Origin: Adiantum capillus-veneris
Lineage: Eukaryota > Streptophyta > Polypodiopsida > Polypodiales > Pteridaceae
NCBI GenBank assembly: GCA_014529385.2
Contig: CM043958.1
Coordinates: 141,150,234-141,214,233 of the forward strand
Length of the DNA: 64,000 nucleotides
Reading direction: 5' to 3'
In this document: piece after piece, positions 58,050 through 64,000 of the stretch
Numbering within the stretch: position 1 is the stretch's first letter
Layout of the letters: every line of letters starts with the position of its first letter
Made by a program: the position numbers and the translations under genes
Notes under the pieces: generated by a model
Seen by the model: the letters and a program-made list of their open reading frames with translations, nothing else
Databases searched by the model: none
Told to the model about the DNA's origin: nothing

Positions 58050-58880
58050 CCATCAAATCCCTCTTTCACACTGCATGCTTTTGTTTGACAAATTTCTCAT
58101 ATGCATATAGAGTGTACCATGATTGGCACTTGCATTAGTCATTCTTCCTTTGTTTCTCCCAACGAGTCACCTTGCATGATAGGTACTTCAAGTTCTAATG
58201 CTCAATTCCAATAAGAGTGTATACCAAAGGCACTTTTTTTTTCCATCAGGCATTTTCCGTTTGGTCATCCAGGTATTAAGACCCTAATCTAGAAACCCTC
58301 TTCATCATCTTCTTGTATATATTCCTTCTATATCAATAATAATAAATTTACTACACAAATCAATCATCAACGACTTGGAGCAATAGCTGTAAATCACAAC
58401 ATGCTTATCGGGAGCAAATCTTACATTCAAGGACAATAAAGATCTATCAAAAAATGGCAAGTTAAAGAATGGCCTACAACCACAAGCAATGACAAATTCA
58501 GTAAAAGCGAGCAATCCACAACAACCATAATAGCTCATGCAGTGCTTCAACCTTGGCAACATATTGTAGACAACTCAAATTGTAGAATACCAAGCGTAGG
58601 TCCATCATTAAGTCAGTGGCAACAACACGCACATGAAAATCCATCTTTATGGATAGAAGTGGCATAAACGAGGAGCATCTACACAAAATGTAACATTGCC
58701 TTGACAATTGAATTCCAAAATACGCATCAACAATAGCCAAGTAGATATGAACCACTCGAGGAAGGGGGCAGCTTCACCAACAACAAAGCATACAAAGCTA
58801 AAGATCAACCTTGAAGACACAGTTGAAGACAACCCTAATGACAAGATTGCACATGGTCGTGTCAAGGGACGACACGAGCT
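58050..58880 (+). mobile_element. 3' region of the outer element
   Basis: No coding similarity in any frame. It lies between the gag start of nested element 2 and the outer 3' LTR. No 5' LTR or primer site of nested element 2 is found here, so that end was deleted and the sequence most likely belongs to the outer element. Confidence 0.45.
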
Positions 58881-58893
58881 ATGAAGAGGAGAA
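58881..58893 (+). other. Polypurine tract of the outer element
   Basis: 'atgaagaggagaa' lies directly before the LTR start TGTTAG at 58,894, fixing the plus orientation of the outer element. Confidence 0.75.
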
Positions 58894-59356
58894 TGTTAGT
58901 GGATTGACCAAACGGGTGTCCACTTGGCTCGACACATAGCTGAACAACATATTTGTAGTCTATTATTTTTTCGAGTTAGTGTAGTGATACTCCTGTATAA
59001 ATCCTAATTCTAGAGTAGAAGGTCAATTCCCTAAGATGTAATTCTTTTACGATGATTGTAAAGGTCCATGTGAGTCGGCCACTCGCCATTTAGAAAGCCC
59101 TAGGTATAAAGGTCAATAACTTTAATGCAAAAAGAGGCTTATCTTTAGAAGAAGAAGGAGCTCTGCAGAACGTACACTCAAGCGACTAAGCTACTCCAAC
59201 TTTTTAATGATGATTGGGTAATTTGTTTTTTATTTCAAAACTTGCATTATGTTCCTCTATCTTTGCTCTTTCATTCAAGTGTAACCATTGTCAGTTTTGT
59301 TGTGGTTTGTGACTAAGTGTTTGTGAGTCTTAATTGCATATTTAAGTGTTTAAATC
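58894..59356 (+). repeat. 3' LTR of the outer element
   Basis: Counterpart of 37,747-38,190, with many substitutions and a roughly 20-base extra segment, so the insertion is old. It ends at 'agtgtttaaatc', then PPR sequence resumes. Confidence 0.75.
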
Positions 59357-61228
59357 ACATGGAAAGTGAGTACATCTCTCAAGATGAAGCCACCTATGAT
59401 TTTTACTTGAAGGCATGTCGCACTACGCAGGGGACATAGGAATTCATGATCATTTTGTTAGTCAAGGGCTATTGAAAGAAAACATCGTGCTTTGGCAATG
59501 TCTTGGTCGACGTGTCTACCAAATGACATCTACTTCAAAAAGCATAAAAAGTGCATGAGAAGATGCCTCTCCAAGATGCCCTCTGTTGGAGTGTACTGAC
59601 TTCCATATATGCCCAACAGGGGCAGGGCCAAGAAGCTTTGGGCTGTTTTCAGTAGATGGGAACCAGGGGCATCTATCTAGTTGCAATCACCTATGCTTGC
59701 ATCTTAAAGGCATGTGGCAATAGTTATAGGTTGTTCAAAAAAAATGTAGTGCTTGGCATTGCCTTTGTCAACATGTATGCCAATTGTGGTGTGCTTCATA
59801 AAGCACAAAAAATGCTTTGTGAGCTTCTTGTCCGAGATGTCGATTCTTTGAGTGCACTGAGTTCTGGATATGCCCAAGAGAGGTAGAGCCAGGAAGCTTT
59901 GGCTTGTTTTTAGCAGATGCAAGCCGAGGGACATCTCTCCATTTGCAATCACCTATGCTTGCATCTTGTATGGGTGTGGGACTACATAAGATGCTGCTAT
60001 CGGCAAAAGAATTGACATAGACATTAATAGTTAGGGCTGTTGGAAAAATATATAGTGCTTGGCATTGCCTTGGTCAACATGTATGCCAAGTATGGTGCAC
60101 TTCAAAAACCACGAAAAGTGCTTGAGGAGCTTCCTATCTGGAATGTTGACTATTGGAATGCAGTGATTAAGGGATATTCCTAAGAGAGGTGGGGCAAAGA
60201 AGCTCCAAGCTATTTTCAGCGGATGTAAAGCGAGGACATCTCTTAAGATGATGCAACCTAAGCTTTTCTCTTGAAGTCATTACTACATACGATATTGATA
60301 TGGGCAAAATAATTCATGATCAAATTGTTACTTAGGAGCTATTGAGAGAACACATCGTGCTTGGAAATTTCTTGGTCGATATGTCTACCAAAAATCAAAC
60401 ACTTTAGAGAGCACAAGAAGGGCTTGAAGAGATCCATGTCCGAGATACCCTCTCTTACAGTGTTTTGATTGCAACACATGCCCAATAGGGGCCGGGTCAA
60501 GAAGCTTTGGGCTCTTTTCAAAGGATGTGAAGTGAGGGACATCTCTCAAGGTACAATTAACTACGCTTGAATTTTGGAGGCATGTGGCACTACGCAAGGC
60601 ACTGACATGGGTAAAAGAATTCACGAAATGTGGTGCTTGGCAATGCCTTGGTCAACATGTATGCCAATTGTGGTCTACTCCAGAAAGCACAAAAGTGCTT
60701 GAGGCGCTTCCTGTCCGTGATGTCATCTCTTGGAGTGCATTGATTTCCAAATATACCCACCAACAAGGGCAATGCCAGCAAGCTTTGGGTTGTTTTCAGC
60801 AGATGCAAACCGGGGGCATCTCTCTAGTTGCAATAACCTATGCTTGCATCTTGAAGGTGTGGCAATTGTTATGGGCTGTTCAAAAAAAATGTAGTGCTTG
60901 GCACTGCCTTTCGTGATATGTATGCCAGGTGTGGTGCACTTCAGAAAGCATGATAAGTGCTTGAGGAGCTTACTATCTGGGATGTCAACTCTTCTGAGTG
61001 CATTGGTTTTTGGATATGCCCAATAGCGGTAGGGCCAGGAAGATTTGGGCTCTTTTTAGCAGATGTAACCCAAGGGATGTCTCTCCAGTTGCAATCACCT
61101 ACGCTTGCATCTTGCAGGAGTGTGGAATTATGCAAGATGCTATTATCGGCAAAAGGATTCACAATGATGTTAATAGTCAGGCATGTTGGAAAAAAACAGA
61201 GTGCTTGGCACTGTCTTGGTCGAATATC
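59357..61228 (+). pseudogene. PPR pseudogene array, units U2 and U3
   Basis: Plus strand. Repeated degraded PPR modules: 'LVAITYACILKACGNSYRLF', 'VVLGIAFVNMYANCGVLHKA', 'KMLCELLVRDVDSLSALSSG' in U2 (59,656-59,886), and 'LEALPVRDVISWSALISKYT', 'QGQCQQALGCFQQMQTGG' in U3 (60,584-60,916). The last modules (60,998-61,220) include 'SPVAITYACILQECGIMQDA'. Stops and frameshifts throughout. The lesion 'ttcaaaaaaaatgtagtgct' recurs at about 59,733 and 60,880. It is cut at about 61,228 by copia sequence. Confidence 0.87.
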
Positions 61229-62655
61229 TCTATGTAACTTTTCTGACACAAGGCAATACCACCATCACACTGCTTAAACTGTATACCCAAGTAATGATGC
61301 AATAGCCCCAAATCTTTCATCTTGAAAGTAGCATTCAAATCAGCCTTAAATTCAGCAATATGTCTCTCATTTGGTCTAGTGATCAGCGTATCATCTACAT
61401 AGAGAACCACAATGCGGCAAATCACATAAAGTCCATGTGTCATTTTCTATAAGTGCATCATATTTTAATTGCATGACAGCCATCCAATTTTCTGAATTAT
61501 GTGCTTCATCAAAAGACAGAGGTTCCTCAACATCATGTAAGCTAGACATACCCAAAGCATAACAATCTAATGCATAAGATGCATGGCAAGAACTTGAAGG
61601 AGTACAACTAGACAAAGGTGCATTCAATTTACTGTCACGCAAAGTATGCATCAACCATTTAGGCATACCTCTACCCTGCTCATTCGTATCCCTTTCCTAA
61701 TCAAGTACATCATGTACATCTACATCAATAATAAATTGATCTGTAACATTTTTCAAAACCCCATAGGTTGTACATTTGCTTCATTGGAATTTACATTCGA
61801 ACTTCCACCACTAAAAAGAGGCAACAAAGTGTCATAAATGTCATGTGAGCTTATATTATTGTCTCTAGTACATGATAGCAAGGGTTGAACAGAAACTTCC
61901 GCAAACACAACATCTCGTGAGACCAAGATACGCTTTGTTTGTGGATGATACAACCTATAACCTTTGCTTTTAGCACTATAACCAACAAAAATACATTTGA
62001 CAGCCTTATCATCCAATTTCCTACGCTACGTTTGTGACACCAAAGCATATGCCAAACAACCAAAAAACACGCATGTGCTCAATAGAAGGATTTCTATCAT
62101 GACATGCTTCATATGGAGTCATAGACTGCAAAGCTTTTGTAGGACACATGTTTAGTACCTAAGTGGCACACATGATGGCCTCAAGCCAAAATGAATAAGG
62201 CAAAGCTTGACTCTTGAACATACATCGTGTCATTTTTGTAAGTGAACTATTTTCACTTTCAACAACACCATTTTGTTGAGGCGTATAATGCACTGTACAT
62301 TGGTGTTTTATCCCACGACTAGCCAAAAAAGCATTAAACTCATGAAACATATACTCCCCCCTTCGATCGAAACGGAGGGTGTCCATAGTAAATTTTGAGA
62401 CATTTTTAGCCATAGCCATAAACTATTTGAAGCACATAAATACTTCGAACTTCGCTTTAAGCTGATTACCCATGCATGTAGAAGTAATCATCAATGAAAG
62501 TCACAAACTAAAGGTAATTGCCCAAGGACGGAGTTTGCATGGGCCCACAAACATCACTATGCACAAGCTGCAACTTGCACGTGGCCCTAACTAAACCATC
62601 CTTTGGAAACTTTGAACACTGCATCTTACCCAAAATACAGCCTTCACAAACATAG
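61229..62655 (-). pseudogene. Ty1/copia fragment, minus strand (integrase to RT)
   Basis: Minus strand. Pre-integrase 'GCILGKMQCSKFPKDG' at the 62,655 end. Integrase: 'LQLVHSDVCGPMQTPS' (first Asp), 'FVTFIDDYFY', 'DRRGEYMFHEFNAFLASRG', 'YTPQQNGVVESENSSL' (Glu). Then 'KCIFVGYSAKSKGYRLYHPQ', and 'EPLSFDEAHNSENW' with 'YDALIENDTW'. RT resumes only at 'IVVLYVDDTLIT' (YVDD intact) and 'MKDLGLLHHYLGIQF'. So the N-terminal half of RT, between NDTW and LYVDD, is deleted. No RNase H or LTR remains; the fragment ends inside RT at 61,229. Confidence 0.9.
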
Positions 62656-63711
62656 GCTTGGGATATTCTGGCTAGTCTTTATGCAAGCCGCAATGAGGCA
62701 AAAATTGCATTGCTACATAAAGAGCTGGAGTCAAAGATTATGCATGAGGAAGATGATATGGACACTTTCCTTGCTGGTGTCAAGGACATCAATGAGCAAC
62801 TTATTTTTGTAGGTGAATTCATTTCTGACAGTTTCCTTGTGCAGACAGTTCTTGATGCCTTACTAGATTCTTACCATCCTTTTGCTAGTACTTGGGGACT
62901 TATGGCCCAAGGAAATCCTGAAGTTGTCAAGTTTGATGCATTATGCACATTGCTGTTGCAAGAGTCACTTTCCAGAAAAAACAGGACTAGACAGCGTGCA
63001 GTTGAACAGGCTTTTATTGTTGCTCAAAGAAAGGGTGGTAACAGCAATGCAGCCTCTTCTTATGGTTCTTCTGCGAGTGGAAAATCACATGTTCCTAATG
63101 CTTCTACTGGAAATAATTCGTCTGGAAATTTTGGTGATAAGGGCAAAAAGAAGATGCGTTGCCATTATTGTAAAGCTAATGATTATTTGATCAAGCAATG
63201 TCCTAAGTTGAAGGCCAAAGAGGCTAAGAAGAAAGATGGTGGTTCCACTGCAAATGCTGGTTCCACTACAATTGCAGCTATTGTTGAGTCTTCTGTGAAA
63301 GGAGACTGTGATGCTGATGTTGATGTAGAATGGGCTTTTAGTGCAGAGTGTACGTATAATCCTGTTGTCCATGATGCATGCATGTCAATTGCTGCAGATT
63401 CACATGTGTGGTATTCTGATAGTGGTGCTACAAAGCACATGACCTCACATTGTGATTTGTTCACCTCTCTTGAGTCTATCCCTCATGGGAATTCGGTTAC
63501 TTGTGCCAACAATGTCTTTTATTCGGTTCAAGGAGTTGGAAAGATTGTGCTTACTGCTGCAAATGGCAATTCTTTCACACTTGTTGATGCACTTTATGTA
63601 CTTGGGATGAAGAAGAATCTTTTGTTTGTATCTGCACTTGCTAGACTTGGTCTTGTGGTCAAATTTGTGGATGACATATATACACTTCATTATCTCAGTT
63701 TTGGTGATTAA
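62656..63711 (+). CDS. Ty1/copia gag-protease, 5'-truncated
   Basis: Open frame entering at 62,656 without its own start: 'AWDILASLYASRNEAKIALL', then the UBN2-type gag 'DMDTFLAGVKDINEQL', 'LVQTVLDALLDSYHPFAS' and 'DALCTLLLQES'. The zinc knuckle at about 63,160 is 'CHYCKANDYLIKQC', with Tyr for the zinc-binding His. The protease has 'VWYSDSGATKHMTSHCDLF' with the DSG triplet. The frame ends at TAA 63,711 just before the pre-integrase domain. This part has few lesions and is younger in look than most elements here. Confidence 0.85.
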   Translation, partial: AWDILASLYASRNEAKIALLHKELESKIMHEEDDMDTFLAGVKDINEQLIFVGEFISDSFLVQTVLDALLDSYHPFASTWGLMAQGNPEVVKFDALCTLLLQESLSRKNRTRQRAVEQAFIVAQRKGGNSNAASSYGSSASGKSHVPNASTGNNSSGNFGDKGKKKMRCHYCKANDYLIKQCPKLKAKEAKKKDGGSTANAGSTTIAAIVESSVKGDCDADVDVEWAFSAECTYNPVVHDACMSIAADSHVWYSDSGATKHMTSHCDLFTSLESIPHGNSVTCANNVFYSVQGVGKIVLTAANGNSFTLVDALYVLGMKKNLLFVSALARLGLVVKFVDDIYTLHYLSFGD

Positions 63712-64000
63712 ATTGTTGCATCTGGCATTATATGTCGTGGGTTGTATAAGCTCACTTTGTATGACAAGTGTGGATAATTTTGCAAATGGAGTTTTGGATT
63801 CAAAGGCTATTTCAGATGCAAAAACTTTGGCATGCACATTTTGGTCATCTGAATTCTGCCAATTTGCTGCGTTTGCAGAAATCCGATATGGTTGCTTCTT
63901 TGCCGTCTCTTGAAGCACCTGTCAAACATGTTTGTGAAGGTTGTATTTTGGGTAAGATGCAGCATTCGAAGTTTCCAAAGGATGGTTTAGTTAGGGCCAC
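63712..64000 (+). pseudogene. Copia pre-integrase domain, out of frame, running off the window
   Basis: After the stop, shifted frames give 'GLYKLTLYDKC', 'LWHAHFGHLNSANLL' and 'CEGCILGKMQHSKFPKDG', the GAG_pre-integrase domain. The last 75 bases repeat, inverted, those at 62,580-62,655. The element continues beyond the window edge. Confidence 0.85.

Larger units (their letters stand above)
37747..59356 (+). mobile_element. Outer LTR retrotransposon with two nested insertions
   Basis: The whole span between and including two related LTRs. Order on the plus strand: 5' LTR, leader with palindromes (38,191-40,324 and 48,091-48,795), gag (48,796-49,919), protease (about 50,230-50,617), unknown ORF (50,683-51,189), then the 3' end (about 58,050-58,880), a polypurine tract and the 3' LTR. 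Two minus-strand gypsy elements interrupt it at 40,325-48,090 and from 51,685. Reverse transcriptase and integrase of the outer element are absent. They were either lost at the second insertion or never present. Inserted into a PPR pseudogene array. Confidence 0.7.

Noticed and set aside
58305-58865. Minus-strand Cys-rich open frames
   Set aside because: They overlap the outer element's 3' non-coding region and have no domain or similarity between frames.
37741-59362. Target-site duplication of the outer element
   Set aside because: Flanks 'cctatg' and 'catgg' do not match well and PPR sequence does not resume at the same codon, so no duplication is claimed.

Overview
The window is nuclear DNA from a land plant, most likely a homosporous fern. 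That placement is an inference from three things: PLS-type pentatricopeptide (PPR) sequence with the 'GNALVDMYAKCG' style, a CYP71-clan P450 split by a phase-0 intron just before the oxygen-binding motif, and a gene-poor landscape of old LTR retrotransposons and very long (CT)n/(GT)n microsatellites. I see no prokaryotic, plastid or mitochondrial gene organisation. The only gene that looks intact is one cytochrome P450 (32,175-35,196, +, two exons, 523 residues). Everything else is retroelement sequence, pseudogenes or non-coding repeats.

Layout. 1-10.5 kb: two decayed minus-strand LTR elements. The first has gag-like coding at 3.1-4.5 kb between two LTR-like repeats that each carry a giant microsatellite. 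The second keeps Ty3/gypsy RT-RNase H and integrase at 7.8-9.2 kb. 10.5-16.9 kb: a minus-strand reverse transcriptase relic of Penelope-like type, bracketed by ~362-bp direct repeats that each end at a dinucleotide microsatellite. 17-24.6 kb: microsatellites, a PPR relic (19.8-20.2 kb), a tandem tRNA-like SINE candidate (22.2-22.45 kb), a 2 x 120 bp duplication and a dispersed repeat. 24.6-25.8 kb: a dead flavin monooxygenase/Baeyer-Villiger-type gene, followed by an LTR fragment with a Met-tRNA primer site. 27.1-30.9 kb: minus-strand PPR pseudogenes with a repeated 5' section.

32.2-35.2 kb: the P450, whose intron holds copia debris. 36.6-61.2 kb: a plus-strand PPR pseudogene array split by a 21.6-kb nested retrotransposon stack. 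An outer plus-strand LTR element (LTRs 37,747-38,190 and 58,894-59,356) carries a leader with recurring 18-bp palindromes, then gag, protease and an unrecognised ORF. It is interrupted by two opposite-strand gypsy elements of one LTR family (40,325-48,090 and 51,685 to about 58,050); the second has a chromodomain-like tail. 61.2-64 kb: two oppositely oriented fragments of one copia family that meet head to head at 62,655/62,656.

The genes do not form a pathway. The region reads as repeated retroelement insertion and duplication around one surviving P450. The best candidates for something new are the Penelope-like element with microsatellite-bounded repeats, the palindrome-bearing leader, the large inverted repeat made from LTR ends, and the PPR array amplified after it had already died.
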